DNA from: Acidobacteriaceae bacterium TAA 166
GTDB taxonomy: Bacteria; Acidobacteriota; Terriglobia; Terriglobales; Acidobacteriaceae
DNA: 64,000 nt
Direction of reading: 5' to 3'
Assembly (NCBI GenBank): GCA_000421065.1
Contig: ATWD01000001.1
Span: 186,001-250,000, forward strand
In this document: one piece after another, positions 51,351-61,600 of the stretch
Layout: every line of letters starts with the position of its first letter
Numbering within the stretch: the stretch's first letter is position 1
Translations under genes and position numbers: made by a program
Notes under the pieces: generated by a model
What the model was told of the DNA's origin: nothing
The model's input: only the letters and a program-made list of their open reading frames with translations
Databases searched by the model: none

Positions 51351-51596
51351 TAGCTGCCTTTTTTAACTGCGCCTGTCATCTCGCCCTCCCCCAGAACTTG
51401 CACTCTTCACTCTTCCTGTTGACGCCAACCGATTGCAAGTCTCTTAGTTGAATTGTCTTCCAGCCTTATTGTTGTTATTATTCCAACATTATGGAGTGAG
51501 GAAGTTCGACCGCGCGAGCGGTCACTTCGCTGGAGCGATAGCGGGACACTATTTCGTGGAACCCAACAACGCCGATCAACCATGAAAGGAAGCACC

Positions 51597-52799
51597 GTGA
51601 CTGCAGCGAAGCCCTTGTCCCAACCGAAGATGCCCCTCGCGTTATTTGTCCTGACCCTAAGCACCTTCATCATCGGCACCTCCGAGTTCGTGATCATGGG
51701 GCTGTTACCGAACGTAGCGCACGACCTTAGCGTCTCGATTCCCGCCGCCGGATGGCTCATCACAGGATATGCACTCGGCGTTGCTATCGGCGGACCTCTG
51801 GTCGCGCTCAGTACAGTTCGAATTCCCCGGAAAACATCGCTGTTGCTTTTACAGTTGGTTTTCCTGCTGGGGAACCTCCTATCCGCACTGGCGCCTAACT
51901 ACGGCTACCTCATGCTGGCACGGATCATTACCTCGCTCGGGCAGGGAGCGTCCTTCGGCATTGGGGCCGTGATGGCAGCCAGCCTGGTTGCCGAAGAACG
52001 GCGTGCATCTGCCATTGCCATCATGTTCGCTGGATTGACGCTTGCGAACGTTGCAGGGATTCCGCTGGGGACAGCCATTGGCCAATGGGCGGGTTGGAGG
52101 GTGGCGTTCTGGCCCATCGCTGGTATGAGCGCCCTCGCGTTGATCGGACTATGGCGAACCCTCCCATCCAATCGAGAGGAAGAACATATTCATGTTGGCA
52201 ACGAACTGCGCGCGCTAAGAGATCTCCGCATCTGGTGGGCGCTGGGGACTTCCATCATCTTCGCTGCATCCTACTTCACACTCTTTACCTATACTGCGCC
52301 CATGCTCGGCCAACTGAGCGGAGTTTCACCCCATGGGATCACGCTCAGCCTTTTCCTGATTGGGAGTGGATTGACGATCGGAAACATCGTTGGTGGCAAA
52401 CTCTCCGATTGGAACCTGGATTTGGCCCTAACGGGAATCGCGGTCGCCATAGCACTCGCGTCGATTCTCCTTCGTTGGGCCAGCCACAGCATCTGGAGTG
52501 CTGAAGTCGGCTGGTTTGTTTGGAGCATCGCGGCCTTCTCCGCAATACCTACGCTGCAGGTCAACGTGATGCGTTTTGGGGGAAAAGCGCCCAATCTTGT
52601 CTCCACATTGAATATCGCCGCCTTCAATGCAGGCATTGCTTTGGGCGCCCGAGTTGGCGGCGCTGTTCTTGATTCTGGTCACACTTTGGCGGCATTGCCC
52701 ATCGCAGCTTCGGTGCTTGCCGTTCTGGCAGCCTTAGCTACCCGAGTGAACAGAAGATTGGCTCTTCGACAAGCCGAGCCATCCATCACGCTATCGTAA
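51597..52799 (+). CDS. MFS transporter (DHA1 drug/sugar efflux type)
   Basis: 400 residues from GTG 51597 (AAAGGA 6-7 bp upstream; ATG 51582 is possible). Twelve helices. The first is FVLTLSTFIIGTSEFVIMGL; motif A-like and motif C-like elements are visible (LNV-type GYALGVAIGGPLVALS, GQGASFGIGAVMAASL). It resembles AraJ/YdhP-like efflux proteins. The Rrf2 gene follows 81 bp later. Confidence 0.88.
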   Translation: MTAAKPLSQPKMPLALFVLTLSTFIIGTSEFVIMGLLPNVAHDLSVSIPAAGWLITGYALGVAIGGPLVALSTVRIPRKTSLLLLQLVFLLGNLLSALAPNYGYLMLARIITSLGQGASFGIGAVMAASLVAEERRASAIAIMFAGLTLANVAGIPLGTAIGQWAGWRVAFWPIAGMSALALIGLWRTLPSNREEEHIHVGNELRALRDLRIWWALGTSIIFAASYFTLFTYTAPMLGQLSGVSPHGITLSLFLIGSGLTIGNIVGGKLSDWNLDLALTGIAVAIALASILLRWASHSIWSAEVGWFVWSIAAFSAIPTLQVNVMRFGGKAPNLVSTLNIAAFNAGIALGARVGGAVLDSGHTLAALPIAASVLAVLAALATRVNRRLALRQAEPSITLS

Positions 52800-52880
52800 T
52801 TGCCAATAGGAATCTTCCTGCTGGAGTCGGGGAGGTGGCATGACACGTGCAATGGAATCTGTTGGATTTATCCTTACATT

Positions 52881-53381
52881 ATGTCGGCAGTTAATACCCA
52901 ATTCTCGGTTGGAGTTCATGTGATGCAGGTCCTGGAGGTGTATTCGGACCAGAAGGTTGTCTCCTCGTTTATCGCGGGAAGCGTCAACGCAGATCCTGGA
53001 TTGGTGAGATTTACGCTGTCAAAGCTGGTTAAGGCAGGATTGGTGAATTCAACCCGTGGTCGCTATGGCTCCTGTGAACTGTCCAGGCCAGCCAGCCAGA
53101 TCAGCTTGCTTGAGATCTACCGCGCCATAGAGGCGCCGGGCGTCTTTGCAACCCACAACTATCCAGTAGACAAGAAGTGCGTCGTGAGTGTTCATCACAA
53201 AGAGACCATGGAACAGGTTTTTATGGATTGCCAGGAAGCATTTGAGCTTTCTCTTCAAAAGACCATGCTCGCCGATGTTGTGAAGCCGATGGAGAAGGAA
53301 CGCCGGAGCGGAACAAAGACCAAAACTACCCGGAACCTCCGTACCGGTCGGGTAGCGCCTTCCCGCTCCTTGAAGGCTTGA
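52881..53381 (+). CDS. Rrf2-family regulator 1
   Basis: 166 residues from ATG 52881. Winged helix: VNTQFSVGVHVMQVLEVYSD, VNADPGLVRFTLSKLVKAGL, CELSRPASQISLLEIYRAIE. Only one Cys (KKCVVS) is in the region where Fe-S Rrf2 proteins have three, so it is probably not an Fe-S sensor. Paralogue of the protein at 55479. It sits near the tautomerase and OYE genes, suggesting a role in electrophile stress. Confidence 0.85.
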   Translation: MSAVNTQFSVGVHVMQVLEVYSDQKVVSSFIAGSVNADPGLVRFTLSKLVKAGLVNSTRGRYGSCELSRPASQISLLEIYRAIEAPGVFATHNYPVDKKCVVSVHHKETMEQVFMDCQEAFELSLQKTMLADVVKPMEKERRSGTKTKTTRNLRTGRVAPSRSLKA

Positions 53382-53483
53382 TTGGGAGACACGGCAGAGC
53401 TTAGAGAGGAATCGCTTCTCCTGCTGCCAACACGGAGTGGCTTCAGGGCCAATAGGCGCGGCCTCTGTCATTTAGAGCTTGTG

Positions 53484-53522
53484 CCCTGAACTCGGGTAGC
53501 AGGACTGACCGCGAGTTCAGGG
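53484..53522. terminator. Bidirectional hairpin between converging genes
   Basis: Perfect 11 bp arms CCCTGAACTCG (53484-53494) and CGAGTTCAGGG (53512-53522) with 17 bp loop, between the stops of the Rrf2 and tautomerase genes. Confidence 0.6.
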
Positions 53523-53536
53523 TACGAGCATCGACC

Positions 53537-53923
53537 TTAGAATCCCTTGGCGTTCGACACTCCATTGCCGAACGAATAGTCTTCCAGGTAAGTGTTCACG
53601 TCGAGGGAGACAAATACGTCCTGTGGATCGATCCCCGGCGATTTCGCGAGATTCTCCGTGATCGATTTGTATAAGGCCTCCTTTTCCTCAGCCCGACGGG
53701 CATCAGACTTGATGTTCACGATCATGAAGTTGTCGGTACGAGAATGTTGGGTCCGGAAATTACGGTCAAACCTAAGCTCGCCGGGTTCCTTCTGTTCAAA
53801 AACCTGGAAGAGGTCTTCCTCTGGCATCACATAGGACTTCACCAGAGCGTCGTAGATTCCAGTTGATACCGCGTCCAGGTATTCGGGGGACTTGCCTTTG
53901 AGCAACGTGACACGAACGAGTGG
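53537..53923 (-). CDS. Tautomerase-superfamily protein
   Basis: 128 residues from ATG 53923, which leaves Pro as first residue (MPLVRVTLLKGKSPEYLDAV), the catalytic base of the 4-oxalocrotonate tautomerase family. Double-length member (about 130 residues), like the MSAD/CaaD group. The upstream extension to 53998 would hide the Pro and is rejected. Next to OYE on the same strand, 100 bp apart. Confidence 0.88.
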   Translation of the reverse strand, partial: PLVRVTLLKGKSPEYLDAVSTGIYDALVKSYVMPEEDLFQVFEQKEPGELRFDRNFRTQHSRTDNFMIVNIKSDARRAEEKEALYKSITENLAKSPGIDPQDVFVSLDVNTYLEDYSFGNGVSNAKGF

Positions 53924-54024
53924 CATTGCAGACTCCTTTGTTGATAGAACGGTTTGTGCTAAGGCTTGGGGAGCCGCTCTGGCACCAACGACTCCCATCG
54001 AAAGTTCAGGATGGTTACACTCAG

Positions 54025-55170
54025 TTACCGAGTTTTGTTCGTCTCACCGGCGCTAACGAGTTCCTCATGAACCGAATAGTCGTTATAGCCAAGCGGTGTC
54101 TTGCCGTAGAAATACTGACGCTGGTACTTGGTCAGCGGCAGATTGCGCCGCAGGCGCTCGGGAAGATCAGGGTTTGATGTGTAATAGCGGCCGAAAGCGA
54201 CAACATCGGCGTCACCACTCTGCAGGATAGCCTCGGCGCTGTCACGAAGGAAACCACCTGCAACCATGATCGTTCCCTTGTAGTGCTTCCGAAGAATCGC
54301 TGCCGCAACGGGAGGGATCGCCGTCGCGGTCACCTTATCGTCATTGCCATAGATCCGTGGCTCAATAATGTGGAGGAATGCAAGCGGGAACTTGTCCAAC
54401 TGCTGGGCGAGATAACCGAAAAGAGCTTCGGGATCGGTTTCACTCATCTCGTTGAATTCGCCACTTGGCGAGATACGTACTGCGACCCGTCCAGGACCGA
54501 ATACGGAAATGGCAGCGTTCGTCACTTCCAGGACAAAACGCGCGCGATTCTCAATGGAACCACCGTAGATGTCATTCCGCTTGTTCGAACTGTCCTCAAG
54601 AAACTGATCGAGGAGATAGCCGTTGGCGCTGTGCAGCTCGACGCCATCGAAGCCAGCAACCTTCGCCCGGAGTGCTGCCTTTCGGAACTCCTCGATTACT
54701 GCTCGAATCTCATCGATCGTCAGTTCACGGGCTGGCGAGGCTACCACTTCCCCCTCTTCCGTTGCAGCATGACCGGAAAATGGGCCTGCAGACGGCGCCA
54801 CTGGTGAACCGCCATCCGGCTGGAGAGAAGTATGCGAAACTCGTCCGCCATGATAGAGCTGTGCGAAGATCAGGCCACCCTTGGCGTGAACCGCGTGAGC
54901 GATGCGGGAGAAACCCGGGATGAAGCGATCGTCATAGAGGCCTGGGGCACCCTTGTATGCGCGTCCGTTCGCTGCCGCAACGGACCCTTCCATAATGATC
55001 AAGGCCCCCTTGGATGCGCGTTGTGCGTAGTGATCGACCATCATGTCACTAACGGAGTCATCTTCGTTTGATCGCATTCGACTCATGGGAGCCATTACGA
55101 CCCTATGAGCCAGGTTGAGTGCTCCCACTTTGACTGGAGTGAAGAGCTTGCTTGTTACGTCTACGGGCAT
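54025..55170 (-). CDS. Old Yellow Enzyme-type alkene reductase
   Basis: 381 residues. FMN-dependent TIM barrel: LFTPVKVGALNLAHRVVMAP, QLYHGGRVSH, DGVELHSANGYLLDQFLEDS, YGGSIENRARF, VAFGRYYTSNPDLPERL. NADPH-dependent reduction of activated C=C bonds and nitro compounds. The active-site His-Ala/Asn pair is HSAN. The palindrome at 55287-55305 is upstream, suggesting Rrf2 control. Confidence 0.92.
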   Translation of the reverse strand: MPVDVTSKLFTPVKVGALNLAHRVVMAPMSRMRSNEDDSVSDMMVDHYAQRASKGALIIMEGSVAAANGRAYKGAPGLYDDRFIPGFSRIAHAVHAKGGLIFAQLYHGGRVSHTSLQPDGGSPVAPSAGPFSGHAATEEGEVVASPARELTIDEIRAVIEEFRKAALRAKVAGFDGVELHSANGYLLDQFLEDSSNKRNDIYGGSIENRARFVLEVTNAAISVFGPGRVAVRISPSGEFNEMSETDPEALFGYLAQQLDKFPLAFLHIIEPRIYGNDDKVTATAIPPVAAAILRKHYKGTIMVAGGFLRDSAEAILQSGDADVVAFGRYYTSNPDLPERLRRNLPLTKYQRQYFYGKTPLGYNDYSVHEELVSAGETNKTR

Positions 55171-55286
55171 ATTGATCTCCTTTGGGATTGGTGCCGAGTG
55201 AACTCTTTACCGGACGACTTCGTTGCGAGCGGCACTTAATCCGCCGGATCATCTCGAACGCATCCGAAAGCTGCGTGCATGTTTAA

Positions 55287-55305
55287 TGTGATTATAATAA
55301 TCACA
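55287..55305. promoter_or_regulatory. Palindrome TGTGATTAT-A-ATAATCACA upstream of OYE
   Basis: Perfect 9-1-9 palindrome, about 117 bp upstream of the OYE start in the gap (55171-55478) to the Rrf2 gene. A/T-rich sites of this size fit Rrf2-type regulators. Confidence 0.65.
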
Positions 55306-55478
55306 ATACGATGCAAGAAAATGACGTCTTTGTCGTCGGTGATTAGTGCAGATGTATCGAATGTGCCGGAGGATGGAGTCGCGGATGACGAATCATCTAA
55401 ACGTGCGGATGGCCCAAATCCGCTTTCGCTATCTGGTCATCAAGAACTGCCGAAGAGACCCGCCACACCGTGCAAGCT

Positions 55479-55907
55479 CTACTTGGAACGAGCACGAACT
55501 TGCGCGACAAGGTCCGCTAAAGTGATCGCCGCAAGCTCCTCCTCGAAGCCGCTCTGAGCCTTCGAGAGTACGTTGCCCATGATCTTCTTGATGTTCGTGC
55601 TCGTCCTGCAGGTCTTCTCGACAGGATAGTTGTGCATCTCGAAGGTTGCGGGCGCTTCGCTCGCTCGATAGATATCGAGGAGATTGATCTTCGCAGGTGG
55701 CCGAGAGAGCAGACAATAGCCGACATTGCCTCGGGTTGCGATGACAAGCCCGGCCTTCACCAGTTTCGAAATGGACTTGCGGACGAAGCTCGGCGTCGTA
55801 TGCACGCTCTCAGCAAGAAAGGTTGAAGTGCAGTGCTCTCCATAGTGGTCGCCAAGGGCGGTCATGATATGAGTTGCAACCGAGAACTGCACATTCGTCG
55901 ACGCCAT
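55479..55907 (-). CDS. Rrf2-family regulator 2
   Basis: 142 residues from ATG 55907. Winged helix: VQFSVATHIMTALGDHYGEH, VHTTPSFVRKSISKLVKAGL, CLLSRPPAKINLLDIYRASE. One Cys (VEKTCRTS), as in paralogue 1. The start codon lies in the large hairpin at 55905-55939. It is placed between OYE and the RND operon, all on the minus strand. Confidence 0.88.
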   Translation of the reverse strand: MASTNVQFSVATHIMTALGDHYGEHCTSTFLAESVHTTPSFVRKSISKLVKAGLVIATRGNVGYCLLSRPPAKINLLDIYRASEAPATFEMHNYPVEKTCRTSTNIKKIMGNVLSKAQSGFEEELAAITLADLVAQVRARSK

Positions 55908-55939
55908 GCTTATGTATATATCACAGATACATAAGCATG
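55905..55939. promoter_or_regulatory. Inverted repeat over the Rrf2 start codon
   Basis: Perfect 13 bp arms CATGCTTATGTAT (55905-55917) and ATACATAAGCATG (55927-55939) with 9 bp between. The left arm contains the complement of the Rrf2 start codon. It could be an operator or an RNA hairpin hiding the start, and may end transcription of the RND operon upstream. Confidence 0.7.
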
Positions 55940-55959
55940 GCAACGTTTGACGTGTCTGT

Positions 55960-57450
55960 CTACTTCCAACCTCCTCCCAGCGAAGCATAAAGTTGGACGA
56001 GTGAAAGCGCCTCTTCCTCCTGAGCTTCGGCAAGATTGAGCTGGGCTTCATAGAGGATAGTGTCTGTCGTAAGCACCTCAAGATAGCTCGCGTCTCCACC
56101 AGAGTACCGGGCTCTCGCTAGGCGCACGGCATCGACAGCGGACTCCACCTGACCGGACTGTTCAACGCGGGATAATCTTGTCTCCTGGTAGCTGGATAGA
56201 GCATCCGAAACGTCCTTGAGGGCGCTCAGGATGGTCTTCCGATAGGACAGGAGCATCTCATGCTCCTGCGCCTGCGAGAGGTGATAGTTGCTACGGATGC
56301 GACCTCCGTCGAATATCGGCTCCGTGAGCGAACCGGACGCCAACCAGAAATTGCTTTGCTCTGAGAGCACGTTCTGAAGTTGATTGCTTGCCGAACCGCC
56401 CATTGCACTTAAAGATATGTTTGGCAGGAACTGTGCTTTCGCTGCCCCGATCCGTGCATTGGCAGCGATGAGTTTGGCTTCGGCCTGTTGAATATCAGGA
56501 CGGCGCTCGATAAGTTCCGCGGGAAGGCCGGCCGGTACCGACTCGGGATGAGGCTGGCGACTGATTGGAAGACCGCGCTCGATGCCGTTTGGGTTTTTCC
56601 CAAGCAGGATACTAATTGTGTTTTCCTGGGCGAGGATTTGCCTCCGTATAGCGGGCAGATTGGCTTGGGCGACGTGGAGCAACTCTTCCGCCTGGCGGAC
56701 GTCGGCCAGGGAGCCGGCTCCGCCTCGTTGGAGGACGGAAACGAGTTTGAGCGAATCGTGTCGGGCTTTGATCGAGTTTTGCGTGACTTCTAACTGAGCA
56801 TCGAGCCGCCTAAGTTCAAAGTAAGCCTGAGCCACTCCTTCAACGATTGCGGCCCGGGTCGCGCGTTGAACCCAAACGGTCGCTAAGAGGTCCGCCCGGG
56901 CCGCCTCGGTTTGCCGCCGATAGAGGCCCCAGAAGTCGAGGTTCCAAACGGCCGAAGCGGTTGGTCCACCTCCGTTGAAGAAATTGTTGCCTGGTGTTCC
57001 ATCTGACTTCGTCGGAGCGAGCGAAGACGGGAGCTGAAGAGCAGAGTACGATCCTCCCGCTCCGATCGTAGGGAACTGCTGCGATCTCGTGAGCCCCGCT
57101 CTCGCCTGGGCTTCCAGAACGCGCTGGGCGGCGATCTGGAGGTCGAGATTCGATGCGAGGGCTTCGGTAACAAGCCGTTGCAAGACTGGATCGCCAAAAA
57201 TCGCTGCCCACTCTTCGTCCCCGAGACTCTGGTCCGCAATGGTCGGGGTGGTCGGTGCAAGCGCGCCTCGATATCCTTGCGCTATGTTGAGCGCTGGTCG
57301 CTTGTAACGAGGACCCACGTTGCACCCAGCTAGCGGGATTAGCAATGCAGCTGCAAGCAATCCCTGCCCTACCAGTCTCGTGACTGGCGGGTTGCGGCAG
57401 GAATCTCGAGTGGCCGAATTGCGCGATTGGAGCTTAGCGAACCTCGACAT
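55960..57450 (-). CDS. Outer-membrane efflux channel (NodT/OprM-like lipoprotein)
   Basis: 496 residues from ATG 57450 (GGAGGGG upstream). Lipoprotein signal LLAAALLIPLAGCNVGPRYK, then two TolC-like repeats (EALASNLDLQIAAQRVLEAQ, AEAKLIAANARIGAAKAQFL, PEYPnot-type end SLVQLYASLGGGWK). Outer-membrane part of the tripartite pump. Overlaps the adaptor gene by 17 bp. The longer frame to 57576 is not needed. Confidence 0.9.
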   Translation of the reverse strand: MSRFAKLQSRNSATRDSCRNPPVTRLVGQGLLAAALLIPLAGCNVGPRYKRPALNIAQGYRGALAPTTPTIADQSLGDEEWAAIFGDPVLQRLVTEALASNLDLQIAAQRVLEAQARAGLTRSQQFPTIGAGGSYSALQLPSSLAPTKSDGTPGNNFFNGGGPTASAVWNLDFWGLYRRQTEAARADLLATVWVQRATRAAIVEGVAQAYFELRRLDAQLEVTQNSIKARHDSLKLVSVLQRGGAGSLADVRQAEELLHVAQANLPAIRRQILAQENTISILLGKNPNGIERGLPISRQPHPESVPAGLPAELIERRPDIQQAEAKLIAANARIGAAKAQFLPNISLSAMGGSASNQLQNVLSEQSNFWLASGSLTEPIFDGGRIRSNYHLSQAQEHEMLLSYRKTILSALKDVSDALSSYQETRLSRVEQSGQVESAVDAVRLARARYSGGDASYLEVLTTDTILYEAQLNLAEAQEEEALSLVQLYASLGGGWK

Positions 57451-58684
57451 GTTGCCCCTCCGAAAGTAGGTCACTTGGACTTGCAGCGATGGTCTCGCCG
57501 CTTCTGAGTCCACTAATGATCTCGACGGTGGTTCCCATGTCTTTGCCGATAACGACCTCACGGACGTGAACGACATGGCTATCGTCGACAGTGACGACGT
57601 GCATTCCGGTGTGGTTCGCTATAAGAGCACTGGTTGGAATGACAAGCGAGGTGCGTTGGTGCGGCAGTGTGAACTTGACTTGTGCATACATGCCGGGGAG
57701 AAGAGAGCCGTCCCGATTGTCCACTTGTACTTCGGTAAGCATCGTTCTTGCCGCAGCATCCAGAGCGCCGGCGGTGTGGGTGATCACGCCTGTATACTCC
57801 CTGCCGAACAGCTCGCGAACCGTGACTTTCGTCTTTTGCCCATCGCGAATGTTCACGACCTCAGATTGGGGAACGTCGACTTGTATGCGCAGGGTTCCAC
57901 TTTGCGCGATGCTGAAGAGCGGTTTTGCCGTATTGCCACTGACCGAGACGAGATCACCGCGTTCGATGTTCCGCGCGGTAATGACTCCGTCGAATGGAGC
58001 AACGATGTGTTCAAACTGCTGCATCTGCTGTAGGCGAGCTACGTTCGCTCGATTCGCGGAGACGTTCGCCTGCGAAGCAACAACGTTCGCTTCTGCTGCA
58101 GAGACATCGGCTAACCGCGCATCATGACTTTGCACTGCGGCGTCCACAACCTGCTGGGAGATCGCTTGTTGTTGCCCAAGAGGGACATCGCGATCCTTGG
58201 TCAGACGGCTTAACTCAGCGTTCGCCTGAGCCTGTTTCAGTGCTGCTTTGGCCTGCAACACCGACGCCTGGGCCTGCTCCAGTGCAGCCTGTGCTTGCAA
58301 GAGTTGCTGATCTATTTCAGGCGAAGCGATGACCGCAATCACCTGCCCGGATTTCACTCTTGCGCCGATCTCCACGTTGCGGCGTTCGAGATATCCGTCG
58401 ACTCGTGCATAGAGATTCGCGGTGTACAACGGCAGAATGTTCCCCGGGAGCGACAATTCCGTCGTGGGCTCCCCCGTCGTTACCTGTGTGACCGCAACGA
58501 CAGGATGTGTAGCTGCGGCGGAATCAGAGGCCGCAGCAGCTTCACGCTGTCGTCCGAAATGCGGGTACCAACCGATCACAAGGAGTGCAAACACGACGAC
58601 GACGATCGCGGCGACACGCACGAGTTTCTTCGATGAGCTGCCCTGCTCCTGCGAGGGAGGTATTGTTACGTTTGAAAAGGTCAT
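57434..58684 (-). CDS. RND periplasmic adaptor (membrane fusion protein)
   Basis: 416 residues. N-terminal anchor (RVAAIVVVVFALLVIGWYPH), lipoyl halves (LYARVDGYLERRNVEIGARV, FEHIVAPFDGVITARNIERG), a long alanine/glutamine-rich coiled-coil hairpin (LLQAQAALEQAQASVLQAKA) and a beta-barrel domain. Links the RND pump to the channel. Overlaps the RND gene by 4 bp. Confidence 0.92.
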   Translation of the reverse strand: MTFSNVTIPPSQEQGSSSKKLVRVAAIVVVVFALLVIGWYPHFGRQREAAAASDSAAATHPVVAVTQVTTGEPTTELSLPGNILPLYTANLYARVDGYLERRNVEIGARVKSGQVIAVIASPEIDQQLLQAQAALEQAQASVLQAKAALKQAQANAELSRLTKDRDVPLGQQQAISQQVVDAAVQSHDARLADVSAAEANVVASQANVSANRANVARLQQMQQFEHIVAPFDGVITARNIERGDLVSVSGNTAKPLFSIAQSGTLRIQVDVPQSEVVNIRDGQKTKVTVRELFGREYTGVITHTAGALDAAARTMLTEVQVDNRDGSLLPGMYAQVKFTLPHQRTSLVIPTSALIANHTGMHVVTVDDSHVVHVREVVIGKDMGTTVEIISGLRSGETIAASPSDLLSEGQHVEVR

Positions 58685-61600
58685 GCTGCCTCCTGTTGTG
58701 TTGGTTCCTTGCGTCCATGAATGAGGGTGAACATCAGCGGCACGAAGAAAAGTGTTGCGAAGGTTGCAACGCCAAGTCCTCCGATGACCGCCCTCGCGAG
58801 CGGCGCGTTCTGCTCACCACCCTCGCCGAGCCCTAACGCCATCGGAAGCATCCCCACGATCATGGCAAAGGCCGTCATAACGATTGGTCTCAGGCGAGTG
58901 AATCCAGCTTTAACGGCGGACTCCAAGGGAGATATCCCTTCCTTTCGCATCAACTGGTTGGCAAACGTTACAAGGAGAATTGAGTTTGCTGTTGCGACTC
59001 CAATCGACATAATCGCGCCCATAAGACTTGGAACATTGAAAGTAGTTTGAGTCAGGAAGAGAGCCCACACGATTCCACAGAACGCTCCCGGAAGAGCACA
59101 GATGATAATGAACGGATCCACCCAGCTCTGGTAATTCACGACCATGAGCATGTAGACCATCAGCGCCGCAAACGCAAGGCCAAGGCCAAGCCGCGTGAAG
59201 GCTTCATTCATACTTTCCACTTGACCTCTTACAGTGATCGCAGTCCCTGAAGGGAGATGCTGGCTCTCCTCCTTGACGATGCGGTTGACCTTCTTAGCCA
59301 CCGTGCCCAGATCGCTATCTTGTGTGTTGGCATAGATGTCAAAGACCGGCTGGCCATTGTGGTGATTCAGATTGACCGGGACCGAGGAAGGGGTGAATGT
59401 TGCCATATTGCCCAATATCTCGGTGCGGTTCTCGAGGGTATGCAAAGGGATCGGCGTATTCGCCAGCGCATTCATTGAGTTGATCTGGGATTGTGGGGTT
59501 TGCGCAGCGACCCAATAGGTGAAGCCTGTTTTAGGGTCAAACCAGAAATTGGATTGAACTGCCACACTCGAGCTAAGGGAAACATAGATACTGTTCGCGA
59601 CGTCAGATTGCGTGAGGCCGAACTGAGCGGCACGTACGCGATCGACATCCACTTGAATATCGGGAGCATCAACGACTTGGTGAAGGCGCACGTCCACCGC
59701 CCCCGGAACCTTGGCGAGTCGTTCTCGGATACGCCGAGCGACGTCATAATTCGCGGGATCGTAACCCTCGATTTGAACGTCGATGGGCGATGGAAGGCCA
59801 AAGTTCAGAATCTGCGTAACGATGTCGGCGGGCTGAAAGAATACCGTGAGGTCGGGAAAATCCTTTTGTAGTTTCGCCCGGAGTTCCTTGATGTATTTCT
59901 CGCTCGGCGCATGTTTATCTTCTTTGAGCGAGATCAGTATCTCTCCATCAGCCGCGCTAATGGTTGAGCCGTCACCGAAGGCGTAGTCGTACGTCTCTGC
60001 GGTCAACCCAATGTTGTCGGTCATAAGAGCAAGTTCCTGCGCCGGGATGACCTGCCGAATCTCCGCTTCGACCCGGCTGAAGATGACTTTTGTGCTTTCG
60101 AGTCTTGTTCCTGGTGACGCGCGCAGGTGCAGTCGGATCTGACCGGCATCAACGGAAGGGAAAAAGTCCCGCCCAACCAGCGGGAGCAGCAAGAATGCCG
60201 TGGACATGATCGCAACAGATCCCAATAGCGCGATCTTTCTATGACGAAGCATGGTTCTCAGCGCACTTGTGTACTTGCTTTGAACCCAGGCGTATCCCCA
60301 ATTGAAGCTGTCATGAATCCGGCCGAAGAAGGAGATCTTCTGCGGCTTGCTGGTATCACTCACCTGATGTTCTGCGCCAAGGAGGAAGTGGGCCAGAACG
60401 GGCACCAGAGTCCTCGACAAGATGTAGGAGGCAATCATCGCAAAGACAACGGCCAATGCCATGGGGGTAAACAGGTATTTGGCGGGGCCGGTAAGAAAGA
60501 CCACAGATACAAAGACGATGCATATCGTCATGGTGGAGACGAGCGTCGGACCTGCAATCTCCGACGCTCCTATCAGCACGGCATCCATGAGAGATTGACC
60601 ATCCATGTGGCGATGAATATTTTCAATCGTCACGGTTGCATCGTCGACGAGGATTCCGATCGCCAGGGCGAGGCCGCCTAGCGTCATCGTATTCATGGTC
60701 TCGCCCATTGCACTCAGGACGATGATCGAGCTCAAGATCGAAAGAGGGATCGAAATGGCGATGATGATCGTGCTTCGCCAACTACCGAGAAACAACAGAA
60801 TCATGAGGGCGGTAAGGCTAGCCGCGATGACACCCTCGCGAAGGACACCTTTGATGGACGCACGAACGAAGACGGATTGGTCAAAGAGTTCTTTGATCAC
60901 GAGGCCTTTCGGAGCTGCAGCTCTTGATCTCGGGAGCACCTTGTTCTTGATCGAATCAACGATGTCTAAGGTCGAGACCGCACCGATCTTCATGAGCGGG
61001 AGAAGAACGGCAGCCTTTCCGTCAGCACGGGTCACGCTCTGCTGAACAGCCCAGCCATCCCGCACATGGGCTACGTCCCGCATGTAAACGATCGAACCGT
61101 TCACCACCTTTACCGGAATGTCATTGATGTCGAGGGCCTTGAGTGGGCTCGAATTGGTGCTGACGTTGTATTCCTTCTCCCCGAACTTTACGGTCCCGGA
61201 TGGAAGGGTCAGGTTCTGCGCAGAGATGGCGTTGGTCACGTCTACGGGAGTGAGCCCCTTTGCTAACAGCGCATTCTGGTCAAGATCGACCATTACCTGA
61301 CGGGCAACTCCACCGTACGGAGTCGGGACCAGAATGCCCGGAACAGTGCTCACCTGTTGACGGATGCGGTAGAGAGCATAGTCGTATAACTCGGATTCGG
61401 ACAGTGTTTCGCTTGATAGCGAGAGCTGAATGATCGGCACCGTCGACGCGCTGAATCGGAATATCCATGGCGGGTTAACGCCGGGTGGCATTCGAAACCG
61501 TATACCTTGTACGGCCGCCCCAATCTGCGCCATTGCCGCATCAATATGAACTTGCGGTTGAAATGAAACCTTGATGACGCTGGCGCCGTTGATTGTCTGG

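Noticed and set aside
57434..57576. Longer start for the outer-membrane channel at 57576
   Set aside because: The ATG at 57450 has a strong RBS and places the lipoprotein signal near the N-terminus; the extension is inside the adaptor gene.
60241..60681. 146-residue plus-strand frame
   Set aside because: Antisense to the RND pump gene.
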